Assembly: GCF_016862095.1 (NCBI RefSeq)
Contig: NZ_BOMH01000026.1
Location: 1 to 50,630 of the forward strand
DNA from: Actinoplanes cyaneus
GTDB lineage: Bacteria > Actinomycetota > Actinomycetes > Mycobacteriales > Micromonosporaceae
Reading direction: 5' to 3'
Length of the DNA: 50,630 nucleotides
Shown here: in pieces, positions 24,883 to 32,543 of the stretch
How positions within the stretch are numbered: position 1 is the first letter of the stretch
How the letters are laid out: each line of letters begins with the position of its first letter
Notes under the pieces: model-generated
What the model saw: the letters and a program-made list of their open reading frames with translations, nothing else
The model's database searches: none
Told to the model about the DNA's origin: nothing
Made by a program: the position numbers and the translations under genes

Positions 24883-26219
24883 GCGAAGCTGTTCCACCCG
24901 GTGCCGATCTGGGTGCCGCTGTCGTACGGGTGGCTGTTGTCACCGGTGTTGAGGTAGCGCCAGAGCGTCCCGTCGGGGCGGGTGGCGAGCAGGTCGGCGT
25001 GCTGGTCACCGTTGATGTCGGCGGCGTGGACCCGGTCGAACTGCTGCCAGCCGGATCCGACGAGGGCACCGGTGCTGTAGGGCGCGTTGTTGTCCCCGGT
25101 GTGGGCGTAGAGGCGCAGTGATCCGTCAGCTCCGGCCGCGACGAGGTCGGCCTTGCCGTCGCCGGTGACGTCGTCGGCGGTGACCTGGGTGAAGCCGGCC
25201 CAGCCACTGCCGACCGTCCGGCCGCTGCTGTAAGGGGCGCTGTTGTCGCCGCCGTGGGCGTAGAGCACCAGCGACCCGTCCGAGGCCACGCCCAGGATGT
25301 CGGCCTTGCCGTCCCCGTTCGCGTCGGCGACCGAGACGCTGCGGAAATCGGCCCAGCCACTACCGACCAACTGCCCGCTGCTGTACGGGGCGTTGTTGTC
25401 CCCACCGTGCGGGTAGAGCCACAGGGTCCCGTCGTTGCGGACGGCGACGATGTCACCCTTGTTGTCGCCGGTCACGTCCGCGACGCGAATGGTCGTGAAC
25501 GACTGCCACCCGGCGCCGACCACCCGATTCGGCCCGTAAGGTGTCGCCGCTCCGGCGCCGGCGTTGGGGTAGAGCAGGAGGCCACCGTCGGGGTGCCGGC
25601 CGATCACGTCGGCGTACCCGTCGCCGGTCACGTCCCCGGCCGCCAGCCCGCCGGCCGCGCCGCCCTGGACGTTGACGTAGCGCATCGGCTTGTAGTTGCT
25701 GAGCACCCGTCCGCTGGTCTCCGACCACTTGCGGTGCTTCGTGTACGGCTTCACCTGCTCGTAGATCCAGAAGTCGCCCCCGACCGCGCCGACCCACTTG
25801 TCGAAGAGCACCACGTGCGAGCCGTCGTTCGGGTCCGCCGGGTTGTGGTAGTTCATGTAGTCGCCGGGCTGCAGGGCGGTGAAGGCGATCGGGGTGCCGA
25901 TCTGGTGCAGGTCCCCGGTCCAGTAGCTGCCGTTGGTCTTCAGCGCCATCGACACGAAACCGGAGCAGTCGGTGCGGTAACCGCCGTAGTACGCGGTCTG
26001 GCTGTACGGCACCTGGGCGCTCACCCAGGTCTGCGCCCGGGCCAGGATCTCGGCGCGGGTGATCGCCGCCCCCGGGCTCACCGCGGCCCTCGCGGTCGTC
26101 GCCTGCGGAGTGGCGGTGTCGTCCTTGCCGGCGGCCGCCTGCGCCGGGACGCTCAGGGTGAACGTGGCGGTCAGGCCGGCAAGAGCGATCGTCGCGCTGC
26201 GGAAAAGAGTGTTCGTCAT
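24879..26219 (-). CDS. Secreted NlpC/P60-like peptidase with FG-GAP/VCBS propeller
   Basis: 446 residues from ATG 26219, with GGGGAG upstream. A signal peptide ends near VPAQA-AA (residue 29). Residues about 52-185 are a papain-like NlpC/P60-type domain: candidate catalytic Cys85 in YRTDCSGFVSMAL, then LQPGDYMNYH and His135 in GSHVVLFDKW. Such enzymes cut peptide cross-bridges in peptidoglycan. Residues 191-446 are five FG-GAP repeats with D-x-x-G-D calcium loops, almost the same as those of the lysozyme-like protein encoded just downstream. The two genes form a tandem pair 68 nt apart. The stop codon lies in a 14-nt tandem repeat. Confidence 0.88.
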   Translation of the reverse strand: MTNTLFRSATIALAGLTATFTLSVPAQAAAGKDDTATPQATTARAAVSPGAAITRAEILARAQTWVSAQVPYSQTAYYGGYRTDCSGFVSMALKTNGSYWTGDLHQIGTPIAFTALQPGDYMNYHNPADPNDGSHVVLFDKWVGAVGGDFWIYEQVKPYTKHRKWSETSGRVLSNYKPMRYVNVQGGAAGGLAAGDVTGDGYADVIGRHPDGGLLLYPNAGAGAATPYGPNRVVGAGWQSFTTIRVADVTGDNKGDIVAVRNDGTLWLYPHGGDNNAPYSSGQLVGSGWADFRSVSVADANGDGKADILGVASDGSLVLYAHGGDNSAPYSSGRTVGSGWAGFTQVTADDVTGDGKADLVAAGADGSLRLYAHTGDNNAPYSTGALVGSGWQQFDRVHAADINGDQHADLLATRPDGTLWRYLNTGDNSHPYDSGTQIGTGWNSFA

Positions 26220-26302
26220 CGGTCTCCCCTTAGGTCGGGCCGCCCTGATCGGCGGGCACCGATGACGTTCCGGGAGAGCGCCAGAGAACCCCTGCAAAAG
26301 CT

Positions 26303-26743
26303 CTACAACCGCGGCACAGGGCCGTACCGGGCGTGCGCCGCACCGGTGGTGTCGGCCCACGGCGAGTCGCCGTAGGACCAGTGCCACCACCGTCGCGGGT
26401 CGTTGACCAGGCCGGCAGCGCCCAGCGCACCGATCAGCGACTGCAGGCGCCGGGGCGCGGCCGGGGCCACCGGATCGCCGTGGCAGCAGGGCAGCTGAGC
26501 AGGCAGGCCGCCGTCCACGGAGAACAGGGTGAGATCGACGGCGCCGCCGGTGAGATGCGTGGCGTCCCGGAGGTCATGACCGGCGACGACGACGAACCGC
26601 ACGGAGCGCGGCAGCAGGCTCTGTGCCACCACGAGCCGTTGCACCACCCCGAAACGCAGCAGCGCGTGCCGGCCGGGCGCAACCGTCAACGGTGCCGACG
26701 CCGCCACGTCGACCAGGGCGTCAGTTGATTCATCGAGAGACAT
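26303..26743 (-). CDS. VanX-like M15 dipeptidase homologue, catalytic Glu replaced
   Basis: 146 residues from ATG 26743, with AGGAG upstream. The zinc motif of D-Ala-D-Ala dipeptidases (S-x-H-x-x-G-x-A-x-D) appears as ATHLTGGAVDLTLF with His63 and Asp70. The second motif (E-W-W-H in VanX) reads RRWWHWSYGD, so His121 is kept but the general base Glu is Arg118. The protein is shorter than VanX (about 200 residues) and has no signal peptide. It may be inactive, or use another residue. It lies between two cell-wall hydrolase genes and a SARP regulator, 83 nt upstream of the NlpC/P60-like gene and on the same strand. Confidence 0.7.
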   Translation of the reverse strand: MSLDESTDALVDVAASAPLTVAPGRHALLRFGVVQRLVVAQSLLPRSVRFVVVAGHDLRDATHLTGGAVDLTLFSVDGGLPAQLPCCHGDPVAPAAPRRLQSLIGALGAAGLVNDPRRWWHWSYGDSPWADTTGAAHARYGPVPRL

Positions 26744-26813
26744 GGGGACTCCTGCCAGGGGGTGTGCGGGCAACACACCACAGTCGTGGAGTCCTCTTCA
26801 GATTCTCTGTAAC

Positions 26814-29810
26814 TCAGTTGCAGAGCTCGTGGTACTCGCGGGCGCCGAACGTGCGGAACGTCCGCAGCGCCTCGGCACGGGCGGTCTCGGCGGCGGCCCG
26901 GTCACCGCGGGCGAGCTCCAGGGCGGCGATGTCGCGCAGCGTCCGGGCACAGAACAGCGCGGCCTCCTGCGACCGGAAGATCTCCAGCGCCGCGCTCAGC
27001 CACTTGCCCGCCTCGTCGAGCCGGCCGGCGGCCAGGTCCAGCTCGCCCATCGTGCGCAGCACCATGGCCTCGCCCCACCGGTCGCCGATCGCCTGGTGCA
27101 CGGCCAGGGCATCCCGCAGCGGCTCCCGGGCCTGATCCAGACGACCCATCCGCACGTACGTCTTCGCCAGCGCCCGCCGCGAGAACGCGATCAGTTGCCT
27201 GTCGCCGAGCTCCTCGAAGATCGCCAGCGCCCGGTTCAGTGCCTGCTCCGCCTCGGCGAGCCGGCCCTGAGCCCGATGGGCGAGCCCGATGGTGCGCAGG
27301 GACAGTGCCTCACCGCGACGGCTCCCCGCCCGCCGGTAAGCGGCCATCGCGGCGTTCAGCGCCTCCTCGGTGGCCCCGAACTCGCCGCGTTCCAGATGCA
27401 CCGAGCCGAGCACGCGGGCGCAGTGCCCGGCCGCCCGGTCGTCACCGAGCGCGTTCGACAGCTCCGACGCCTGCTTGAGGAAGTGCACCGCCTCCGGCAG
27501 ATAGCCCTGCTCCCGGCAGGCCAGGCCGAGGGCGCTGAGCGCGCTGGCCCGGCCCCGGTCGTCGCCGAGGTCGCGGAACCGTTCGGCCGCCTCGGCGAGA
27601 TGCTGCCGGGCCTCGGTGAACTCGTCCTCCTCGTAGCGGAGCTGGCCCAGCTCGGCGAGCAGCACCGCCTCGGCGTGCGCGTCCCCGGCCGCGCGGGCGG
27701 CGCCGAGCGCGGCGCGATGGGCCCGGTTCCACAGGTCCGGGACGTTGCCGAGGGCGTACCGCGAGGCGCAGAGCACCGCGGCGACCGCCACGGCCTGCTC
27801 CGCGAGGCCCAGCTCGGCGGCGCGTTCGACGGCCAGCACGAGGGACGTCTGCTCGGCGTCGAGCCACCCGCGCGGATCGCTGACCGCGCTGCCCAGCACC
27901 TCCGGGTCAGCGTCCGCACCGGGGCGTGGCTCGATCGGCAGGACCGCACCCGAGGCCACGTGGTCGGCGATGTGCTGGGACAGGCCGCTCAGCGCCGCCG
28001 ACCAGGCCTCGACGAGCCGGCGCGTGGCGGCGACCAGGCTGTCCCGGGCCTGGTGCCGTTCGGCCTGCTCACGCGCGTAGATGCGGATGAGGTCGTGCAG
28101 CCGGTAGCGGAGCTGGCCGTTGTCGTCCACATAGGTGTAGTCGACCAGGTGGGCGTCGACGAGCTGCTCGAGGATCTGTTCGGCGGTCCGGATGTCCACG
28201 TCCAGGGCGTAGGCGAGAACCCAGGACCGGAAGTCGGACAGCCCGAGATGGCCCAGCCAGCAGATCGCGGTGTGCGCGACCGGGTCCAGGCTGTCGAAGC
28301 TGAGCCCGATGCTGATCCGGATCTGCAGGTCACCGGCGGAGAGCTCGTCGAGTCTGCGGCTCTCGTCGCGCAGTCTCGTGGCCATCAGGGCCGCGGTCCA
28401 CTGGCGGCGGCTGGCCAGCCGGGCGCCCGCCACCCGTACGGCGAGTGGCAGGTTGCCGCAGGCGGCGACGATCTCGGCGGCGGCCTGCGGCGCGGGCGCG
28501 ATCCGGTCGGCCCCGGCGACCCGGGTCAGCAGGGCGGTGGCCTCCGCCGTGGAGAGCAGCTCCAGCCCGACGAGGCGGGCGCCGGCCAGGCCGCCGAGCC
28601 GGTTGCGGGAGGTGACCAGCACCGACGAGCCACCGCTGCCCGGCAGCAGGGGCCGGACCTGCTGCTCGGCGGCGGCGTCGTCGAGCACGATCAGGACCCG
28701 GCGTGCGGCGAGCAGAGTGCGGTAGGCGTCCATGCGTTCGTCGGCGCCGTCCGGCACGGCCTGCTGCGGCTCCAGGGCACGCAGGAACCGCCCGAGGATC
28801 TCGGCCGGCGAGGCCGGGGTGTCGGTGTTGCCCCGCAGGTCGACGTGCAGTTGCCCGTCGGGGTAGGCGGCCATGACCCGGTGGGCGACGTGGGCGGCGA
28901 GCGCCGACTTGCCGACCCCGCCGGGCCCCAGCAGCGCCACCACGGCCGGTCCGCCGGTGAGCGCCGTCCCCAGGTCCTCGATCAGCGCCTCGCGTCCCAC
29001 GAAGTCGGCGGGATCCGGTGGCAGCTGGGCCGGTCCCCTGCCCCGGTACGGCTGCGACGGCGCCGGCTCCGGGCCGAGCAGAGCCGGGTCGGCGCGCAGG
29101 ATCCTCTCGTGCAGGACGGTCAGCTCGGGGCCGGGCTCGATGCCGAGCTCCTCGACCAGCGCCTCGCGGCCCTGCCGGAAGACGGTGAGGGCCTCGCCGG
29201 TGCGGTCCGCCCGGTGGAGCGCGAGCATCAGCTGCGCGCGCATCGTGCTGCGGGCCGGGTGCTGCCCGACCAGGACGGTCAGCTCCCCGATCAGCTCGTC
29301 GTCGCGACCGAGCTCCAGTTCCGCGGCGATCCGCGCTTCGACGGCCGTGACCCGTTGCTCGTCGAGGCGTGCGGCCTCGGCGGCGAGGACCCGGCTGCGG
29401 ACCCCGCCGAGCGCGGGCCCGCGCCACAGCAGCTCCGCGGCGCGCAGGGCATTGGCCGCGTCCCGGTGCCGCCCGTCCGCCGCCGCTTCGCGCCCCTGGC
29501 CGACCAGGGTCTCGAACCGGTGCCGGTCGAGGGTCTCGTCGGCGATCCACGCCTGGTAGCCGGGCGCCCGGGTCACGATGACCTCCTCACCGACCGCCCG
29601 GCGCAGCGTGGACACGTACGTCTGCACCAGCGCGCGGGCGGTGCCGGGCGGGTCGTCGTCCCAGAGGATGTCGATGAGGCGATCGGTCGGGACGGTGCGG
29701 CGGGGTTCGAGGAGCAGCGCGGCCAGCAAGGTGCGGATCTTGGTGCCACCGAGGTTGACCGGCTCTTCACCGCGTACGGCCTCGACCGGCCCCAGGAGAC
29801 GAAACTTCAT
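26814..29810 (-). CDS. SARP family regulator with NB-ARC and TPR domains (AfsR-like)
   Basis: 998 residues from ATG 29810. In order: an OmpR-type winged-helix DNA-binding domain (about 1-95), the bacterial transcriptional activation domain (BTAD, 97-242), an NB-ARC NTPase (about 270-600) with P-loop GPGGVGKS at 295-302 and a Walker-B-like RRVLIVLDDA, and a long helical region of tetratricopeptide repeats (about 640-990; for example AEQALNRALAIFEELGDR). AfsR-type proteins activate antibiotic or development genes by binding direct repeats and recruiting RNA polymerase. No biosynthetic cluster is in this window. It is the first gene of a same-strand series leading into the VanX-like and wall-hydrolase genes, 70 nt apart. 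Confidence 0.94.
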   Translation of the reverse strand: MKFRLLGPVEAVRGEEPVNLGGTKIRTLLAALLLEPRRTVPTDRLIDILWDDDPPGTARALVQTYVSTLRRAVGEEVIVTRAPGYQAWIADETLDRHRFETLVGQGREAAADGRHRDAANALRAAELLWRGPALGGVRSRVLAAEAARLDEQRVTAVEARIAAELELGRDDELIGELTVLVGQHPARSTMRAQLMLALHRADRTGEALTVFRQGREALVEELGIEPGPELTVLHERILRADPALLGPEPAPSQPYRGRGPAQLPPDPADFVGREALIEDLGTALTGGPAVVALLGPGGVGKSALAAHVAHRVMAAYPDGQLHVDLRGNTDTPASPAEILGRFLRALEPQQAVPDGADERMDAYRTLLAARRVLIVLDDAAAEQQVRPLLPGSGGSSVLVTSRNRLGGLAGARLVGLELLSTAEATALLTRVAGADRIAPAPQAAAEIVAACGNLPLAVRVAGARLASRRQWTAALMATRLRDESRRLDELSAGDLQIRISIGLSFDSLDPVAHTAICWLGHLGLSDFRSWVLAYALDVDIRTAEQILEQLVDAHLVDYTYVDDNGQLRYRLHDLIRIYAREQAERHQARDSLVAATRRLVEAWSAALSGLSQHIADHVASGAVLPIEPRPGADADPEVLGSAVSDPRGWLDAEQTSLVLAVERAAELGLAEQAVAVAAVLCASRYALGNVPDLWNRAHRAALGAARAAGDAHAEAVLLAELGQLRYEEDEFTEARQHLAEAAERFRDLGDDRGRASALSALGLACREQGYLPEAVHFLKQASELSNALGDDRAAGHCARVLGSVHLERGEFGATEEALNAAMAAYRRAGSRRGEALSLRTIGLAHRAQGRLAEAEQALNRALAIFEELGDRQLIAFSRRALAKTYVRMGRLDQAREPLRDALAVHQAIGDRWGEAMVLRTMGELDLAAGRLDEAGKWLSAALEIFRSQEAALFCARTLRDIAALELARGDRAAAETARAEALRTFRTFGAREYHELCN

Positions 29811-29905
29811 CTACGCTTCCCCATATCAAACCTCGTAGATGTCCTGGGGCGCACTCTACGCCGGACCGGTCGTCCGCCTGGTCCCGTGCGGGCCGACAAA
29901 CGACG

Positions 29906-29935
29906 ACGCCGCCCCGGCGCGGGCCGGGGCGGCGT
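29906..29935 (-). terminator. Intrinsic terminator after the pectate lyase gene
   Basis: Positions 29906-29918 pair perfectly with 29923-29935 (13 bp, arm ACGCCGCCCCGGC, 4-nt loop GCGG). It lies 13 nt past the leftward pectate lyase stop. On the minus strand it is followed by TCGTCGTTTGTC, so the T-run is weak. Confidence 0.8.
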
Positions 29936-29948
29936 GGATCGGGGCCGG

Positions 29949-31154
29949 TTACTTGTAGGTCACGTCGCTCTGGGTGACCTTGCAGTTGGCGTTGTTCCAG
30001 CCCGCGCCGAGATAGGTCGGCTCGCTGCCCTTGGGCACGCCCTTGTACTGGCCGCAGACCACCGCGCTGGAGCTGTTGGTGATCGTCACACGGGTGATGG
30101 TGGCGGTGTCGCCCCAGTTGGTGTTGATCCCGGCGACCATGTCGATGTCGTTGAGCAGCACATTGTCGATCTTCACGTTGCGCTGGTACGAGTTGGTGCA
30201 GTTGCCGCAGCCGCGGTACAGCTTGCCGGAGCCGCTCAGGTAGAAGCCGGAGATGCTGACCGTGCCGTTCCCGTTGTGCTGGAACGTCTTGTCGCTGCCG
30301 GAGCGGGCGCCGCCGCCGATGACGTAACTGGTGCCGCCGCCGGTGCCCTTGAACGTGGCGGCGTCCTCGCCGATGTCGTTCCACCACACGTTCTTGATGG
30401 TGCAGGTGCCCTCGCAGTGCACGCCGTCGCCGGCCGGGGAGCCGATGATGACGTTCTGCAGGGTGCCGCCGTTCGCGATGCTGAACATCGGGTCCTGGGA
30501 CTCGTTCTGCGAGCCGTCACCGATGCAGCAGAACGTCTTCATCCCGCCGTCGTACGTCCCCGAGACGTTGATCGTTCCGGAGATCGACACCGAGCCGGCC
30601 GAACTCGGCCACGCGCCGGTCGGGGTGCCGGTGCCCCCGCCCGGGCTGGTGGTCGGGCTGGCCGTCGGGCTGGTGGTCGGGGTCGAGCCGCCACCGTTGT
30701 ACGTCTCCAGCTCGGCGATCCGCGGGGCGGCGGACGCGCTGACGATCTCGAAGGTCAGCTTCTTCAGCGAGGCGGACCCGAACGAGATGGTGCTCGGGCT
30801 GCCGCTGCCGCTGGCCAGGACCGCGCCGCTGTCGGCGTTGAGCACCCGCCAGGAGTTGATCGAACCGCCGCCGGAGGCCTGCTTGACGACGGCCGAGGAC
30901 ACCGTCGTGGCGCTGCTCCACTTGACCGAGACGTACCCGGTCGAGCCAGCCGGTGACCAGTAGGTGCCGGTGTTGCCGTCCCGGACATTGCCGTAACTGG
31001 TGCCGCTGGCCTTGCTGGATCCGTCGGCGCCGGCGCCGAGGCTCAGGTTGTCGGCGGCCATGGCCTGTGGGGCCGGCAGCGCCACCACGATCGCGGCACT
31101 CGCGATCATGGTGGCGGCGCCGGCCGTCCAGCGCAGGGCGACTGAGCGTTTCAT
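29949..31154 (-). CDS. Secreted pectate lyase, PL3 family, with discoidin-like binding domain
   Basis: 401 residues from ATG 31154. The signal peptide ends near QAMA-AD (residue 31). Residues about 32-150 are an F5/8-type C (discoidin/CBM32-like) domain: NVRDGNTGTYWSPAGSTGYV, VSVKWSSATTVSSAVVKQ, RIAELETYNGG. A Thr/Ser/Pro linker follows (about 152-180). The C-terminal ~215 residues are a PL3 pectate lyase beta-helix: DGVHCEGTCTIKNVWWNDIG, EDAATFKG, and a Cys-rich YRGCGNCTNSYQRN. It should cleave polygalacturonate outside the cell with Ca2+. A LacI-type palindrome lies upstream and a terminator downstream, so it is a single regulated unit. Confidence 0.93.
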   Translation of the reverse strand: MKRSVALRWTAGAATMIASAAIVVALPAPQAMAADNLSLGAGADGSSKASGTSYGNVRDGNTGTYWSPAGSTGYVSVKWSSATTVSSAVVKQASGGGSINSWRVLNADSGAVLASGSGSPSTISFGSASLKKLTFEIVSASAAPRIAELETYNGGGSTPTTSPTASPTTSPGGGTGTPTGAWPSSAGSVSISGTINVSGTYDGGMKTFCCIGDGSQNESQDPMFSIANGGTLQNVIIGSPAGDGVHCEGTCTIKNVWWNDIGEDAATFKGTGGGTSYVIGGGARSGSDKTFQHNGNGTVSISGFYLSGSGKLYRGCGNCTNSYQRNVKIDNVLLNDIDMVAGINTNWGDTATITRVTITNSSSAVVCGQYKGVPKGSEPTYLGAGWNNANCKVTQSDVTYK

Positions 31155-31201
31155 CGATCTCTCGCCTTCATCGTGGGGATGTGACAGCGCCTCCAAAGGG
31201 G

Positions 31202-31215
31202 GGAAAGCGCTTTCC
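31202..31215. promoter_or_regulatory. LacI-family operator upstream of the pectate lyase gene
   Basis: GGAAAGCGCTTTCC is a perfect 14-bp palindrome with the central CG typical of LacI/GalR-type sites. It lies 48 nt upstream of the pectate lyase start. It suggests sugar-dependent repression by a regulator encoded elsewhere. Confidence 0.75.
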
Positions 31216-31677
31216 TGCGGAGGATAGACGCGGATCGATGATCAGATCAAGGTCGGTTCTGTCGTACGGATGGTCTACCGTTCCCGGCGCCGTGGATCGA
31301 TCGATGGGAGGGGTTCGACGCGTACGTTCGCGCACGGGCCGGTCGCTCGCGGCTCGCGCTTCGGCGACGGTCACGACGCGCCGCTGCGGGACTGGCCGGG
31401 GGACGTCACCGTCGAGCTCCGGTTCGGGCCGGGCTACCACTGGCAGGACCGGTGCCGTCGTCGGAGCCAGTCGGCGCACCGGCGGATGATCTACTCGGTG
31501 AGTTCGTCGGCATCGGGGTCGCCGCCGCTCTCGTGCGGAGCCGTGGAACCTGGCGATGCCGGTCCGGTCTTCCCGTGGACAGCGCAGCGGCGCCGGGCCG
31601 CTCGATCACGTCTCAGCCGCGCCGCATTCCTGCCGATCTGACGGATGAGATACGGACAGAATCGACGAAGGGCACCA
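31216..31677. other. Intergenic region with possible decayed coding sequence
   Basis: No intact gene is supported. Positions about 31348-31450 (plus strand) read in one frame as protein-like with strong G/C third positions (LRDWPGDVTVELRFGPGYHW). From about 31455 another frame reads PVGAPADDLLGEFVGIGVAA. This could be a frameshifted remnant of a small gene ahead of the GAF pair. Evidence is only codon usage. Confidence 0.3.
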
Positions 31678-31983
31678 ATGGCGGAGCGGAACGTCAGATC
31701 GGAGGTCTCTTCGGCGGACAACGGATATGAGCTGCAGATGCCGACGCTGGCGACAGCACGGGCAGCCTTGACCGGCTTCTACGGCCCGCACGCCGAGGAC
31801 ATCTGGCGCACTCTGCTTTTCAGCGCCGGGCTCACCGGGGAGGAAACCGATCGCACGGCTTTCGGCCGGCTGATCTCGGCCATGCAGGTCGCCGAGCCGA
31901 TGACCCGGCTGTGTGCTCGTGGTCTCGCGGTACGCGCCGCGGCGTACGAACGCCTCGTCGCGCCCATGAAGGGAACGGGATGA
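31678..31983 (+). CDS. Small protein of unknown function, coupled to a GAF-domain gene
   Basis: 101 residues from ATG 31678, with GAAGGG eight bases upstream. No family is recognised. It looks mostly alpha-helical (TLATARAALTGFYGPHAED, then IWRTLLFSAGLTGEETD, FGRLISAMQVAEPMTRLCA, and a terminal helix), with no membrane segment. The stop overlaps the start of the GAF-domain gene by 4 nt (ATGA), so the two products are probably made together and may interact, for example as an adaptor for a GAF sensor. Confidence 0.75.
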   Translation: MAERNVRSEVSSADNGYELQMPTLATARAALTGFYGPHAEDIWRTLLFSAGLTGEETDRTAFGRLISAMQVAEPMTRLCARGLAVRAAAYERLVAPMKGTG

Positions 31984-32495
31984 CCCCCATGAACAGTCAC
32001 GATCAGGCTCCCGCGATCCCGGACCGCTTCGAGGTCATGGCCAACATCAACCTGGACGACCCGGAACTGCGCCGTCGCCTGGACGACATCGCCCACCGTA
32101 CGGCCGACCGGCTCGGCCAGCCGATCGGTCTGGTCAGCATGGTGCTGGACACGGCACAGTTCTTCCCCGGTTCGTACGGGTTGCAGGGGTGGCTCGACGA
32201 GCTCGCCGGCACCCCCATCGAGTGGTCGTTCTGCGTCAATGCGGTCAACACCGGAACCGCGTACGTCGTGTCGGATGCCAGCACCGATGTGAAGCAGTCG
32301 ACCAACCCGCTGGTGACCATCGATGGTGTGCGCAGCTATGCCGGGGTCCCGATCGTGGTGGACGGGGCAATTCTGGGGGCCCATTGCGTCCTCGGTTCGG
32401 ATCCGCACAACTTCACCGACGCGGACCTCGCCGAGTTACGCCGCGGTGCCGAGGAGATCAGCGAAGTGCTGCGGTCGTTCCTCCGGCAGGGCTGA
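31980..32495 (+). CDS. GAF-domain protein
   Basis: 171 residues from ATG 31980, overlapping the small upstream gene. A single GAF domain spans about residues 25-165: IAHRTADRLGQPIGLVSMVL, EWSFCVNAVNTG, VSDASTDVKQSTNPLV, and YAGVPIVVDGAILGAHCVLG. No kinase, cyclase or HTH is attached, so it should work as a free-standing sensor (small ligand, heme or cyclic nucleotide) through a partner protein. The central Cys in SFC is common in the family. The stop codon lies in the first unit of a 13-nt tandem repeat. Confidence 0.85.
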   Translation: MTPMNSHDQAPAIPDRFEVMANINLDDPELRRRLDDIAHRTADRLGQPIGLVSMVLDTAQFFPGSYGLQGWLDELAGTPIEWSFCVNAVNTGTAYVVSDASTDVKQSTNPLVTIDGVRSYAGVPIVVDGAILGAHCVLGSDPHNFTDADLAELRRGAEEISEVLRSFLRQG

Positions 32496-32533
32496 ACGGC
32501 AGGGCTGAACGGCCGCACTGAACGGCCGCACTG
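32485..32533. repeat. 13-nt tandem repeats spanning the stop codon of the GAF gene
   Basis: Units at 32485-32497 and 32498-32510 (GGCAGGGCTGAAC), 32511-32523 (GGCCGCACTGAAC) and a partial at 32524-32533. TGA occurs at 32493 (the real stop), 32506 and 32519, one in each reading frame. The array ends 10 nt before the stop of the convergent SDR gene. Confidence 0.93.
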
Positions 32534-32543
32534 CGCGGAGGGG

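Noticed and set aside
23452..26743. Prophage lysis module
   Set aside because: The hydrolases have signal peptides and FG-GAP propellers, and no holin, capsid or integrase gene is near.
26742..30956. A 1404-codon open frame on the plus strand opposite the SARP gene
   Set aside because: It is a mirror of G/C-rich codons in the real gene; the product is full of Gly/Arg/Asp/His runs with no domain, while the minus strand encodes a clear SARP-NB-ARC-TPR protein and part of the pectate lyase.
31270..31641. A 123-codon plus-strand gene upstream of the GAF pair
   Set aside because: Only the part at 31348-31450 has coding-like third positions; the rest is Arg/Ser-rich and the signal moves to another frame, so it is noted as a possible remnant only.
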